NCBI GenBank assembly: GCA_039636795.1
Contig: CP143430.1
Coordinates: forward strand, 4,712,001-4,776,000
From: Micrococcaceae bacterium Sec5.1
Lineage (GTDB): Bacteria; Actinomycetota; Actinomycetes; Actinomycetales; Micrococcaceae
DNA: 64,000 nt
Reading direction: 5' to 3'
The notes under the pieces are model-generated. The model had not been told where the DNA came from. It did no database searches and saw nothing but the letters and a program-made list of their open reading frames with translations. Numbering within the stretch: the first letter of the stretch is position 1; every line of letters starts with the position of its first letter. Position numbers and translations under genes: made by a program. Below are positions 51,484-63,093 of the stretch, in pieces.

Positions 51484-52791
51484 TTAAACGAACTTGTTGC
51501 GGCCCGCGCGGTAGCCGAAGAACGCAGCCAGCGCTCCGACCACCAGGAACAGGATGCCCGCGGCAGTGAATCCACCCGTGGCTTGGTGCAGTTGTCCCAC
51601 GAGCAAAGTTCCCACAGAGCCCACTCCGTAGCCAACACCCTGCATCATTCCCGACAGGTGCGCGGCGGTGTGGGCATCGCGGGTGCGGACCATGATCATC
51701 GTGAGGGCAACCGCCGTGAGGGAGCCTTGTCCCAGTCCCAGCAGTCCGGTCCAGATCCAGATCAGTTCAGTTGGCCCGAAGATACTGAGGGCGAAGCCAC
51801 CGCCGGTCATCAGGGCCACCACGGTGTTGATCACCCTCTGATCCTTGAAGCGCGTGGCCAGGGCAGGCGCGAAGAGTGAACCGAGCATCTGAAGCACGAT
51901 CGACACCGACACAATCAGGCCAGCCGTCCCGCCCTCGATGCCCCGGTCCCTCAGGATCGGCGCCAGCCACGCAAACACACTGAACGACATCATGGCCTGC
52001 AGCACCATGAACAGGGTGACCTGCCAGGCAACCGCCGATCGCCAAACGTTCACGCCGCCACGGACCGCCTGGTGCTTTACCGATGGCTGGCGGATGGCCA
52101 GCGGAAGGAAGAGCAAAAGCACGACGCCGGCAGGCACGGCCCAGGACCACAGCGCCGAAGTCCAGTGGCCGGTTGCCGCAAACACCGGATACGTGAACCC
52201 GGCACCAAGAGCGGCGGAAGCACAGATTGCCGTCGTGTAGAGGCCGCCCATGAGCCCGAGCCGGTGCGGGAAGTCCCTTTTGACCACGCCGGGGAGGAGG
52301 ACGTTGCAGAGCGCGATCGCTGCTCCGCAGGCTGCTGTTCCTGCGAGAAGCATGGGCAGGTGGCCTACTCCCGGGATTTCGCTTGGACGCACCAGAAGCC
52401 CTGCTGTGAGCACCACCATGGCGCCCAGCAAGACCCTTTCTGCGCCGAAACGGCGGGCAAGGATCGGGGCGAGCGGAGCGAAAATGCCCAGCAATGTCAC
52501 GGGAACGGTGGTCAGGACCACCACAGCCCAGCCCGGCAACCCGGCGTCGGACGTTATTTCCGGAAGGACGGCCGAGAAACTCGAGAAGACCGTCCGCAGG
52601 TTCAGGCCGATCAGGACGAGGCAAATGCCGAGGTAGATGAGGCCCCTCTTGGAGCGCAGCTGCGTAGGTGGGGCGGGCGGGACGTCGTCGATCTCGGCAT
52701 CCACAGCGATTTCAGGGCGAACGGCCTGATAGCGGATCGGGTCTGCCTGGCCGCTTGTATCTGCGACGCCGGATCTGTTCGAGGAGGTCAC
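51484..52791 (-). CDS. CynX/NimT-type MFS transporter
   Basis: The 435-residue protein has 12 helices after a polar N-terminus of about 60 residues. The phrase GLNLRTVFSSFSAVLPEI in helix one, and a QTVGYGVGS-type motif near helix eleven (MMQGVGYGVGSVGTLLVG), match the cyanate/nitroimidazole transporter group. GTG 52791 is chosen for its AGGAC and because a start at 52914 would leave only 12 bp to the divergent gene; both are in frame. Substrate unknown. Confidence 0.82.
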   Translation of the reverse strand: MTSSNRSGVADTSGQADPIRYQAVRPEIAVDAEIDDVPPAPPTQLRSKRGLIYLGICLVLIGLNLRTVFSSFSAVLPEITSDAGLPGWAVVVLTTVPVTLLGIFAPLAPILARRFGAERVLLGAMVVLTAGLLVRPSEIPGVGHLPMLLAGTAACGAAIALCNVLLPGVVKRDFPHRLGLMGGLYTTAICASAALGAGFTYPVFAATGHWTSALWSWAVPAGVVLLLFLPLAIRQPSVKHQAVRGGVNVWRSAVAWQVTLFMVLQAMMSFSVFAWLAPILRDRGIEGGTAGLIVSVSIVLQMLGSLFAPALATRFKDQRVINTVVALMTGGGFALSIFGPTELIWIWTGLLGLGQGSLTAVALTMIMVRTRDAHTAAHLSGMMQGVGYGVGSVGTLLVGQLHQATGGFTAAGILFLVVGALAAFFGYRAGRNKFV

Positions 52792-52926
52792 ACGTCCTAT
52801 TCTGTCAGCCGTGTCTGATCTGCCGCCCAAGGGCGTGATGTGACCAGGATCTGGGCGTCTGCGGGTTGTCCACATACGCAGGATTGCACCTGTCTGTGCC
52901 GCATCGGCGTCCATAGCGTTGAGAGC

Positions 52927-53373
52927 ATGAACCTAACTTCTTTGCCCTCGCCTACGTCATCGAACCCGGACAAGGCGGAGTCGCCGATCGGATATGTTCT
53001 TGTCCCGCCGAAGCAGCCTCCTGGGCTCAACACAGGAATTGGCAGCCTCGTCTTTGCCGTTGCTGCGCTCTTATACCTGAGAGTCACATTGCCTGTGGCG
53101 TTATTGGCGGCGTTTTTCACCAGGTCACCCTCTGAGGCGGGACCTTACGATTGGATTGCCCCGACCGTATTGTGGAGCCTCCCGGCCCTGTGCGGCCTAG
53201 TTTCCCTGGTACTCGGCACGGCATCGGTGGCGCTGGCTCGACGACCCACGCCAACTGGGCGACACACCAAGGCGTGGTTCACAGGAATTGCCGGGCTGGG
53301 CGTTCTCGGGCTGGACGTTGCAATTGTTGCTGCCTGGATTTTCACCACCGGTCGCGTCATGATCCTGTTTTGA
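52927..53373 (+). CDS. Membrane protein, four predicted helices
   Basis: The 148-residue protein starts MNLTSLPSPTSSNPDKAESP behind GAGAG. It has hydrophobic segments at about 45-70, 80-100, 115-135 and near the end, with a proline/serine-rich N-terminus. It resembles the DUF4190-type small actinobacterial membrane proteins in layout, but I cannot assign it. It is divergent from the CynX-type transporter gene. Confidence 0.7.
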   Translation: MNLTSLPSPTSSNPDKAESPIGYVLVPPKQPPGLNTGIGSLVFAVAALLYLRVTLPVALLAAFFTRSPSEAGPYDWIAPTVLWSLPALCGLVSLVLGTASVALARRPTPTGRHTKAWFTGIAGLGVLGLDVAIVAAWIFTTGRVMILF

Positions 53374-53443
53374 CGCCGGAGCACGGATTCAGCCTCGTCT
53401 GAGCCAGCCATCTGCCCGCCGGAACCAAAGTATTCTGGAAAGG

Positions 53444-54349
53444 ATGAGTGAAACCCCAGATTCCCCGCGACCAGTCACGCCAGGCAGCCAGGCTTCCTTT
53501 GGAACCTACGGTGGCCGGCCGGTCAGTTTCGTGCGCCGCGGCACCCGTTTGCAGGGCCGGAGGCAGGCCGCGTGGGAAGAGCACGCCGAGCGGTGGGCCG
53601 TCCAGGTTCCACGTCACGTCGCCAACACATCGGTGCACCCCGATTACACGTTTGATGCCGAGGCCGTCTTTGGGCGCAAAGCTCCGCTGATCGTCGAGAT
53701 CGGTTCGGGTTTGGGCGACGCCGTAGTCCATGCTGCCGAACAGAATCCGGACAAGGACTTTTTGGCCGTTGAGGTTTACACGCCCGGATTGGCCAACACC
53801 ATCATCAAGATCAACAGCCGTGGCCTGACCAACGTTCGGGTGGTGGAAGCCAACGCGCCCGAGGTTTTGGAGTCGATGCTCCCCGCCGGTTCAGTCAGTG
53901 AGCTCTGGGTGTTCTTTCCCGATCCCTGGCACAAGGCACGCCATCACAAGCGCCGCCTTATCCAGCCGGCTTTCGCTTCCGTGGCTGCCAAGGCGCTGGA
54001 AAAGGGTGGTTACTGGCGCATTGCCACCGACTGGTCCAACTACGCTGTACACGTCCGCGACGTCCTGGCAGGCTCAACGGAATTTGAGAACATGCACGAA
54101 GGCGAGCGCAGTGGCGAGGAGAGCCCTCTGACGCAAGTGTGGCAATCCGGCGTCGAGTCTGTTGTGGGAGGGGCGCCGGTGCGGGAAGGCCGCGCACCTG
54201 TCAGCACGGAGCACACGGGTCCGAACGAGGGTGTGGACGAGGAAGGCGGCTGGGCTCCCCGGTTCGAGGGCCGTATCCGCACGAGCTTTGAAAACAAAGC
54301 CCACGAGGCCGGGCGTATGATCTTCGACCTCACGTATCGCAAGACCTAG
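53444..54349 (+). CDS. trmB: tRNA (guanine-N7)-methyltransferase
   Basis: The 301-residue enzyme methylates G46 of tRNA. The SAM motif is PLIVEIGSGLGDAVVHAAEQNPD, followed by LAVEVYTPGLAN, then the catalytic WVFFPDPWHKARHHKRRLIQ and YWRIATDWSNYA. An insertion of about 50 residues (EESPLTQ...VDEEGG, about 225-275) lies before the C-terminal RTSFENKAHEAGR, longer than in E. coli. The N-terminal 45 residues are an actinobacterial extension. Confidence 0.93.
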   Translation: MSETPDSPRPVTPGSQASFGTYGGRPVSFVRRGTRLQGRRQAAWEEHAERWAVQVPRHVANTSVHPDYTFDAEAVFGRKAPLIVEIGSGLGDAVVHAAEQNPDKDFLAVEVYTPGLANTIIKINSRGLTNVRVVEANAPEVLESMLPAGSVSELWVFFPDPWHKARHHKRRLIQPAFASVAAKALEKGGYWRIATDWSNYAVHVRDVLAGSTEFENMHEGERSGEESPLTQVWQSGVESVVGGAPVREGRAPVSTEHTGPNEGVDEEGGWAPRFEGRIRTSFENKAHEAGRMIFDLTYRKT

Positions 54350-54369
54350 CCGAAGCACTTGGGGGAATC

Positions 54370-54762
54370 ATGAGCTATCAGCCACCGGCTGAGTACTACC
54401 AGCAGCAGCAACGGTCCAGGACGCCTGGCCTGGGTGCGGGCATCACAAGCATCGTCGCGGCAGTCCTCTCGCCAGTCGCTGCTGTGGTCAGCATTCCCCT
54501 GGGCGTCGCGGCCGTTGCTTCAGCGATGAGCCGCTACAACCCCGGCAACGACGTCTGGTGGTTCAGTGCGCTTATCCTGGCGTTGGTTGCGGTGGTACTT
54601 GCCATTGTGTCTGTGGTCAGTGGGCTGATTGCTGTATTTCGGGCTGGGCGCATGAATGCCGGACGTATTACGGGGATCATCGGACTGGCGATCATGGCGG
54701 TCAACGTCTTTGGCGTCACCTTCATGGTTCTCCTGGTGCTCGGTTCAGGGCAGGGGTCCTGA
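54370..54762 (+). CDS. Small membrane protein with glutamine/tyrosine-rich start
   Basis: The 130-residue protein starts MSYQPPAEYYQQQQRSR. Helices lie at about 20-50, 66-92 and 98-125 (MAVNVFGVTFMVLLVLG), and the layout resembles DUF4190-type proteins. GGGGGA precedes the ATG. The stop is immediately followed by the ATG of the next gene, so they share a transcript. Confidence 0.75.
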   Translation: MSYQPPAEYYQQQQRSRTPGLGAGITSIVAAVLSPVAAVVSIPLGVAAVASAMSRYNPGNDVWWFSALILALVAVVLAIVSVVSGLIAVFRAGRMNAGRITGIIGLAIMAVNVFGVTFMVLLVLGSGQGS

Positions 54763-55245
54763 ATGCCCCAGGTTCGTGCTGAACGATTTATCCGCCTGGA
54801 TGCCGAGACAGCCTTCGCGCTCTCGCAGACCACTGGCGAGTTCAGGCTCAGATGGGATCCGTTCATTTCGGCGCAAAGCTTCGTTGACGGAGCCAAAGGA
54901 GCGGGCAAGGGAGTTCGTACACGAACCGTCTCGAGGATGGGCCTGAAGATGGTGAGTGAGTACGTCTCCTACACCCCGCCCCGCAATGTCGGAATGACCA
55001 TGGTGTCCGGGCCGTGGTTCTTTGAGAACTTCGGCGGTGGCTGGCGGTTCACCCCCGACGACGGCGGCACCCGGGCAGTGTGGAAGTACACCTTTTCCTG
55101 CCGCCCGGCTTGGCTCAAGCCCGTAGCCGAGAGAATCGGAAGCTGGTTGTTGGGCCGCGAAATCGAACGGCGGATCGAAGCATTTGCCCGGGCCTGCGAG
55201 GACCCCGCCCTCGTCGCAGAGCTGCGGGCAAACCTACGGCGCTAA
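54763..55245 (+). CDS. SRPBCC-family protein
   Basis: The 160-residue START-like protein contains RFIRLDAETAFALSQTTGEFRLRWDPF, then MVSGPWFFENFGGGWRFTP, then WKYTFSCRPAWLKPVAERIGSWLLG, the polyketide-cyclase-2 pattern. It follows the membrane protein without a gap. The 3' end overlaps the 15-bp tandem repeat array, and the terminal residues LRANLRR are encoded at its edge. Ligand unknown. Confidence 0.85.
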   Translation: MPQVRAERFIRLDAETAFALSQTTGEFRLRWDPFISAQSFVDGAKGAGKGVRTRTVSRMGLKMVSEYVSYTPPRNVGMTMVSGPWFFENFGGGWRFTPDDGGTRAVWKYTFSCRPAWLKPVAERIGSWLLGREIERRIEAFARACEDPALVAELRANLRR

Positions 55246-55323
55246 GACCTACGGCACTGAAATCTAGGGCGCTGACATTTAGGGTGCTGACATCTACGGC
55301 ACTGAAATTGAGGCCACTGTCTT
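55234..55323. repeat. 15-bp tandem repeat array
   Basis: Six consecutive 15-bp units (starting 55234, 55249, 55264, 55279, 55294 and a diverged sixth at 55309) follow CTAsGGCrCTGAmAT; units two and five are identical. The array runs from the end of the SRPBCC gene into the end of the convergent anti-sigma gene. Confidence 0.75.
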
Positions 55324-55968
55324 GTCCCCTTCATCCCGGAGCTCCACTCCGGCGATGCCGCCAAGCTGCACGGGCGTAGCGCCAGTGATCTTGATGCGAC
55401 CACTCGGGGTCGCCGTCCAGCCGCAGGTGCGCTCTTCCGCCCCGTCACGGCCCTTCACCCAAAGGTAGAGCGTTCCTTCGAGCGGCATGCTCTTGCCCTC
55501 GACCTCAAGCTCCGTGCCCCAGGTCTTCTTGACCATGCCTACTGTCAGTTGCAGGCCTGTTTCGGACTGCACCGAGTAGCTGGCATCGGGTTTTGGTGGT
55601 TGATTCAGCAGCGGGCCGGCAAGGAAACCAAGTGCCAGGCACGCAGCGGCGACTGTCCCCACGAAAGCCGCCCACCGCCGTCGTGATTTCTTCCTGCGTG
55701 CCGAAAGGTCAACCAGGATCTTCTGCGGCAATGCTTCCCGGCTCGGTTCCAAAGGTGAGAGTGCACCGGCGGTACCCGTCACGGTGAGCGCGACGGCGTC
55801 GGCGGACGGAACGGCGTCGAGCAGCGCGGGGAGGCTTTCCAACTCCTCGAGTTCCTTGCGGCAGGCAGCACATCCGGCGAGGTGCGCTTCAAAAATGCGA
55901 GCTTCCTCGGGGTCGAGCCCGCCCAGCAGGTAGGCGCCCAGCAATTGGTGGACGGGGTTGCCGTTCAT
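55294..55968 (-). CDS. Anti-sigma factor, RskA-like with zinc-finger motif
   Basis: The 224-residue protein has an N-terminal cytosolic anti-sigma domain with FEAHLAGCAACRKEL (H-x3-C-x2-C, residues 27-36), a membrane helix (WAAFVGTVAAACLALGFLAG, about 99-118) and an external RskA-type C-terminal domain (WVKGRDG...TPSGRIKITGATPVQLGG). It should sequester the sigma factor encoded upstream until an extracytoplasmic signal triggers its proteolysis. The ATG overlaps the sigma gene by 4 bp. Confidence 0.9.
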   Translation of the reverse strand: MNGNPVHQLLGAYLLGGLDPEEARIFEAHLAGCAACRKELEELESLPALLDAVPSADAVALTVTGTAGALSPLEPSREALPQKILVDLSARRKKSRRRWAAFVGTVAAACLALGFLAGPLLNQPPKPDASYSVQSETGLQLTVGMVKKTWGTELEVEGKSMPLEGTLYLWVKGRDGAEERTCGWTATPSGRIKITGATPVQLGGIAGVELRDEGDKTVASISVP

Positions 55969-56462
55969 CGTTCCACCCCCATTTCATCAAGGATCGTTCG
56001 GAGGGCTTTCACAGCATAGAAAGCCCGGGATTTCACAGTGCCGGCAGGGATGTTCAGCTGCAGGGCTGCCTCGCTGACGGTGAACCGCTGGTAATGCAGG
56101 GCCACAAGGACCTCTCGGTGTTCGTGGCTGAGCCGTAGGAGCGCCTCTTCCATGAGGACGCGGTTCAAGAGTTCATCAACACGTTCCGTCGCGACATGGT
56201 CTGGAAGGTCGTGCTCGCCTGCCTCGACGGGACGCCTCTGAGCCTTCCGGTAGTTGTCGATGATGACGTTGCGGGCGGTCCGGAAAAGGTAACTGCGCAG
56301 GCTGCCCGTAATCTGCGGGGCGTGCTGCCAGACCTTGAGGATGGTTTCCTGCACGACGTCGTCGGCCAAGTGCGTGTCCGAAGTGCAGCTGAGCACAAAG
56401 CGCTTCAACGCTGTGCCGTGATCGCGGTAGATTGCCGCCACCACGTCCTCGTCCAGCGGCAT
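55965..56462 (-). CDS. ECF-family RNA polymerase sigma factor
   Basis: The 165-residue sigma factor has region 2 (about 20-80: DDVVQETILKVWQHAPQI, then YLFRTARNVIIDNYR) and region 4 (about 110-160: LSHEHREVLVALHYQRFTVSEAALQLNIPAGTVKSR). The ATG at 56462 has AGGAGG 5 bases upstream; the GTG two codons earlier overlaps that site. Its own promoter has the same TGAACC-N16-CGTCGTA motif as the divergent lipoprotein gene, implying autoregulation. It resembles SigK/SigL-type ECF factors; the exact group is not decided. Confidence 0.92.
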   Translation of the reverse strand: MPLDEDVVAAIYRDHGTALKRFVLSCTSDTHLADDVVQETILKVWQHAPQITGSLRSYLFRTARNVIIDNYRKAQRRPVEAGEHDLPDHVATERVDELLNRVLMEEALLRLSHEHREVLVALHYQRFTVSEAALQLNIPAGTVKSRAFYAVKALRTILDEMGVER

Positions 56463-56502
56463 AGCCACCTCCTTCGCGCTGTTTCCTGCTGCCCTACCCC
56501 CA

Positions 56503-56531
56503 TACGACGCCGCGCGCGGGAAAAAGGTTCA
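56503..56531 (-). promoter_or_regulatory. ECF-type promoter of the sigma/anti-sigma operon
   Basis: On the minus strand TGAACC, 16 bp, CGTCGTA lies 41 bp upstream of the sigma-factor ATG. The motif and spacing equal the plus-strand promoter at 56538-56566. Confidence 0.65.
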
Positions 56532-56537
56532 GCTCCT

Positions 56538-56566
56538 TGAACCATTCTTCCCCCGCTGGCGTCGTA
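56538..56566 (+). promoter_or_regulatory. ECF-type promoter of the lipoprotein gene
   Basis: TGAACC (56538-56543), 16 bp, CGTCGTA (56560-56566) lies 47 bp upstream of the lipoprotein ATG and mirrors the sigma-operon promoter. Two identical motifs at identical spacing facing away from each other make sigma-factor recognition likely. Confidence 0.65.
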
Positions 56567-56613
56567 GGGGTTAGCGCCGACCCATCCCGGCCGGCCCGTC
56601 AAAGGAGCTAAAC

Positions 56614-57159
56614 ATGAGAAATAGACTCAGCGTTGGGATCGGCGCAATGGTTTTCGCCGTGGCTCTTGCCGGTTGCGGCGGAAGCCCCGGGACAAGCACC
56701 ACGTCCTCTGCCGCGCCCACGGCCGCTACGTCCTCGACGGCACCTACCTCCACGTCCCCAAGTACAGCCATGTCCAGTCCGGCCACGGCCGGTGCCGAAA
56801 TGAAGGTTGCATCATCCAGCGCCGGGCAGATCGTGGTGGACAGCAAGGGCATGAGCCTGTACTTCTTCACCAAGGACGTCAAGGATTCAGGATCCAGCGC
56901 GTGCACCGGCGCCTGCCTGACGGCGTGGCCAGTGTTCACGACGACGTCGGACAAGCCAACCGTTGAAGGCGTCACGGGCACCGTGGGAACCATAGCGACC
57001 CCTGACGGGAAGAAGCAGGTCACCCTCAATGGCATGCCGCTGTACTACTACGCCAAGGACAAGGCTCCGGGCGATGTCACCGGCCAAGGCGTCCAAAGTG
57101 TCTGGTACTTGGTGAGCCCCAGTGGAGAAATGATCAAGGGGGCCGCAGCGGGCTACTAA
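56614..57159 (+). CDS. COG4315-type secreted lipoprotein
   Basis: The 181-residue protein has a lipobox (VALAGC, Cys21), a serine/threonine/proline linker (about 25-60), then two tandem COG4315 units: VVDSKGMSLYFFTKD...CTGACLTAWPVF and LNGMPLYYYAKDKAPGDVTGQGV. The CTGAC...WP cysteine pair is typical. Family members sit outside the membrane, with unclear function, and are often found beside ECF sigma factors. The divergent promoter suggests it is a direct regulon member. Confidence 0.87.
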   Translation: MRNRLSVGIGAMVFAVALAGCGGSPGTSTTSSAAPTAATSSTAPTSTSPSTAMSSPATAGAEMKVASSSAGQIVVDSKGMSLYFFTKDVKDSGSSACTGACLTAWPVFTTTSDKPTVEGVTGTVGTIATPDGKKQVTLNGMPLYYYAKDKAPGDVTGQGVQSVWYLVSPSGEMIKGAAAGY

Positions 57160-57251
57160 AGCGTGACGCCGAGATCGCGGGAAGCCTGCCATATCGCCGA
57201 AATGTTCCGTGCGAACAGGCAGGGTTCCCACGAACTCGCCTTCAGGCCGCA

Positions 57252-58226
57252 TCACCTGAGCGCTCGAAGGATGCGCTCCTTGAACGCGCGTTCTTGAAAC
57301 AGGTCCTTCCACTCGATCCGGATGAACCGCCACCCCTCCTCGACGAGTGCCTTCTCCCGCCGTCGTTCTTGAAAGATGACCTCATCTGTCGGATTGAAGT
57401 CGAAGTATTTGGTTCGACCGTCGAACTCCAGAGCCAGTCTTTCCTCTTCCCAAGCGAAATCCATACGGTGGCGACCCAAGCGGGACTGCACCTCGAATTG
57501 TGGCTGTGGACGCCTGATGTTGAGCCTTTGCATCAACTCACGGGTCAGCGTCTCGCCGGCAGACTCGGAGCGGTGGTCTGCGTTGTCCAAAGCCTTGCGC
57601 AGCGTGCGGATACCCCGCTTCCCTGAGGAGACCTCGGCCAAGGAAGTCAGCCTGCTCCTATCAGCGCCGACGCGCAGTCCATGATCCATAATCACCAGTG
57701 CTTTGGGATAGCTGAGCATCCTGGCGCTGTCGCAGATGGTGCGTTCGAGTGTGGTCGCCCGTAAGCCCTGAACCTGCATGACATCGTCCTCAGTGAAGCT
57801 TTCTGTGTGTCCGCGAACGTCCTTGCCCCAGCGGTCGGAGGATGGCCGTGCCGTGTGCAGGACGTGAACCTTGTCATCCGCGCCCCACACGAACAGACCG
57901 TGGAGTCGTGCAGCCGACAAATGGCTGTAGACGAATCCGCCTGTTGACGTTGTCAGCGTCCCATGCGCATGTGCCAGGATCCTCTCCTTGGCTTGCCTCC
58001 TCGGACCCAGCGCATTCCACTTGCTGCCCCTGATGTAGCAGCCGTACCTCAAGCGGTGCAGCTCACCGGAGTCCACCAGTGCCTTGACCTTTCGACTGTT
58101 CAGGCCGAAACGGAGTAACTCGTCGGTTCTCCACATGTACCCGCGCACAGGAAGCGGATGGACTAACGGGGCGGTGCTTTCAAGCCATGATCTTGGATCC
58201 ATGGACTTAGCATGCCGACGAAACAT
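57252..58226 (-). CDS. DUF559/AbiEi-type two-domain protein
   Basis: The 324-residue product from ATG 58226 begins with a winged-helix-like part (MWRTDELLRFGLNSRKVKALVDSGELHRLRYGCYI), as in AbiEi-type antitoxin domains. It ends with a VSR/DUF559 endonuclease-like fold (RLGRHRMDFAWEEERLALEFDGRTKYF, then EKALVEEGWRFIRIEWKDLF). Many actinobacteria carry paralogues of this protein, with no proven role. No partner gene sits beside it. Upstream in-frame codons are open to 58463; the start could also be ATG 58202. Confidence 0.7.
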   Translation of the reverse strand: MFRRHAKSMDPRSWLESTAPLVHPLPVRGYMWRTDELLRFGLNSRKVKALVDSGELHRLRYGCYIRGSKWNALGPRRQAKERILAHAHGTLTTSTGGFVYSHLSAARLHGLFVWGADDKVHVLHTARPSSDRWGKDVRGHTESFTEDDVMQVQGLRATTLERTICDSARMLSYPKALVIMDHGLRVGADRSRLTSLAEVSSGKRGIRTLRKALDNADHRSESAGETLTRELMQRLNIRRPQPQFEVQSRLGRHRMDFAWEEERLALEFDGRTKYFDFNPTDEVIFQERRREKALVEEGWRFIRIEWKDLFQERAFKERILRALR

Positions 58227-58466
58227 CCAGTCCTTAAAGGGGTGCGCCACGCTATGTGGACATCCAGTGCCGAGGCCCCGGGAACGATGCGAATACGCCG
58301 GAACTTTGCCCGCTAACGCGCACGTTTTCAGCGAAGTCAGGAGAACGGCCGGGCTACGATCGAGCGAAGTGGCGACGTCCATCGCAGGGGTGGCAGCCAA
58401 ATCGCCGGAAAAGCGCGGCAACGGCTGGACGGCAGGCATCCGGAAGCGTGCGTCAAAGCGCAAAGT
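58227..58466. other. Intergenic, nothing recognised
   Basis: This holds the likely promoter and leader of the DUF559-type gene. No RNA gene or convincing open frame is seen. The 57-bp palindromic element begins at its right end. Confidence 0.4.
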
Positions 58467-58523
58467 GGGCCCACACCGTCAGGGTTCCCTGGCCGAGCTT
58501 GCGAGGCCAGGGGGACGGTGGGG
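58467..58523. repeat. 57-bp palindromic element, copy 2
   Basis: It matches the core at 51402-51458: GGGCCCAC, GGGTTCCCTGGCC, GAGCTTGCGAGG and CGGTGGGG are shared, and CCCTGGCC pairs with GGCCAGGG. It lies past the 3' end of the minus-strand gene at 58568. Confidence 0.7.
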
Positions 58524-58567
58524 TACACGCAGAGGATGTCGGCCGTCCAGCCGAACGATCGAGCGAA

Positions 58568-59416
58568 TTACGCGTCGGCGAGCTCGTCGGACTCTTCGAA
58601 CTCCACGGCAGCGATGATTTCCTTGGTCTCCGGGTGGATCATGAAAGCTTCGTCATCGTCTTCCACCATGATGTAGTCACCGTGGTCGGTGGAGAAGTGC
58701 CAGGCGAGGGTCTTCACGCCGTCGTGCTCGTAGTTGGGGTCTCCCATGGTGATCTTCTGCAGCGCGTAGCCAGCCACATCGCACAGTTCCCGGATGATGA
58801 CCTCGAACTCCGGAGCGTTGGCGAGGGCTTCTTCGTCTGCTTCGGCCTGGCGCTCTGCAAGGTCCGGAATCAGGGCGACGCGCTCAGCAATGTGCGCTTC
58901 AAGCTCCTCATCGGAGAGGACCAGCAGTTCGGACGAGCCGCGAAGGTAGGCGGCGTTGAGGTCGATGATGTCCTCTTCTTCCAGCAATGCCTCGAATTCG
59001 CCGTCGAGCTCATCCAGGACAACAACGGCCGCGAGAGGCGTTTCGGATTCGTCCAGCTCGCCGTCGAGGTAGGCCTCGGCGTCGTCCTCACTCAACGCAT
59101 CAAAGGCTGCTGCGGTGCGGTTGAACAGGTCAAGGTGCCGGGTGGCGCCCATGCCTTCCAAACCGGCACGCACGTAGGCGTCAACCTCTTCACGCTCCGG
59201 GGCGGTGAACACGTACTGGGCGAATCCACCGGCCAATGCCTGGGTCATGTAGAAATCGGCAAAGTAGCTGTTGAGCGCAGCGGGCGCGATTTCGTCGCTG
59301 TTGAGGAGCTCCGCGTACATCTGGTTCACGACGTTGACGTTGGAATCCACTACGTCTGCATTGCCTGCTTCGAAGCTGGTTTTGTTCAGGACGACGGGGT
59401 ACTCGTTGGTAGTCAT
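58568..59416 (-). CDS. Acidic DUF4375-like (DMP19-type) protein
   Basis: The 282-residue protein is very acidic. The N-terminal third reads VNQMYAELLNSDEIAPAALNSYFADFY, then ALAGGFAQYVF, matching the helical DMP19/DUF4375 pattern seen in small DNA-mimic proteins. The rest has two further parts, including MGDPNYEHDGVKTLAWHFSTDHGDYIMVEDDD. Charge and pattern allow a DNA-mimic idea, but that is inference. It is divergent from the SNF2 gene, 165 bp apart. Confidence 0.6.
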   Translation of the reverse strand: MTTNEYPVVLNKTSFEAGNADVVDSNVNVVNQMYAELLNSDEIAPAALNSYFADFYMTQALAGGFAQYVFTAPEREEVDAYVRAGLEGMGATRHLDLFNRTAAAFDALSEDDAEAYLDGELDESETPLAAVVVLDELDGEFEALLEEEDIIDLNAAYLRGSSELLVLSDEELEAHIAERVALIPDLAERQAEADEEALANAPEFEVIIRELCDVAGYALQKITMGDPNYEHDGVKTLAWHFSTDHGDYIMVEDDDEAFMIHPETKEIIAAVEFEESDELADA

Positions 59417-59581
59417 GGGAAATCCTCACTGCTGAAAGCTGTTGGTGCTCCGGACCCTTTCAACGTACGCGTGGGAGCGGCGCGGCAATCGAGGTAGAGG
59501 TTAACGGAGGGCGAAGTTTGGGAGCCGTTTTCTGCTGACTAAGATTGAGCAGATAACCTCCTGCCGAAAGTAGCCCGACGC

Positions 59582-63016
<3,435 letters not shown>

Positions 63017-63038
63017 TCTCCGCAAGTAACTCGCAATT

Positions 63039-63068
63039 GTGGTTGTTCCCAGCGCTGGGAACAACCAC
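63039..63068. terminator. Perfect 30-bp palindrome between convergent genes
   Basis: GTGGTTGTTCCCAGC with its complement, without a loop spacer, lies 22 bp after the SNF2 stop and 25 bp before the 3' end of the convergent MFS gene. A bidirectional terminator is the simplest reading. Confidence 0.6.
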
Positions 63069-63093
63069 TAATGCCAGTCAGTTGGGCCTGGGA

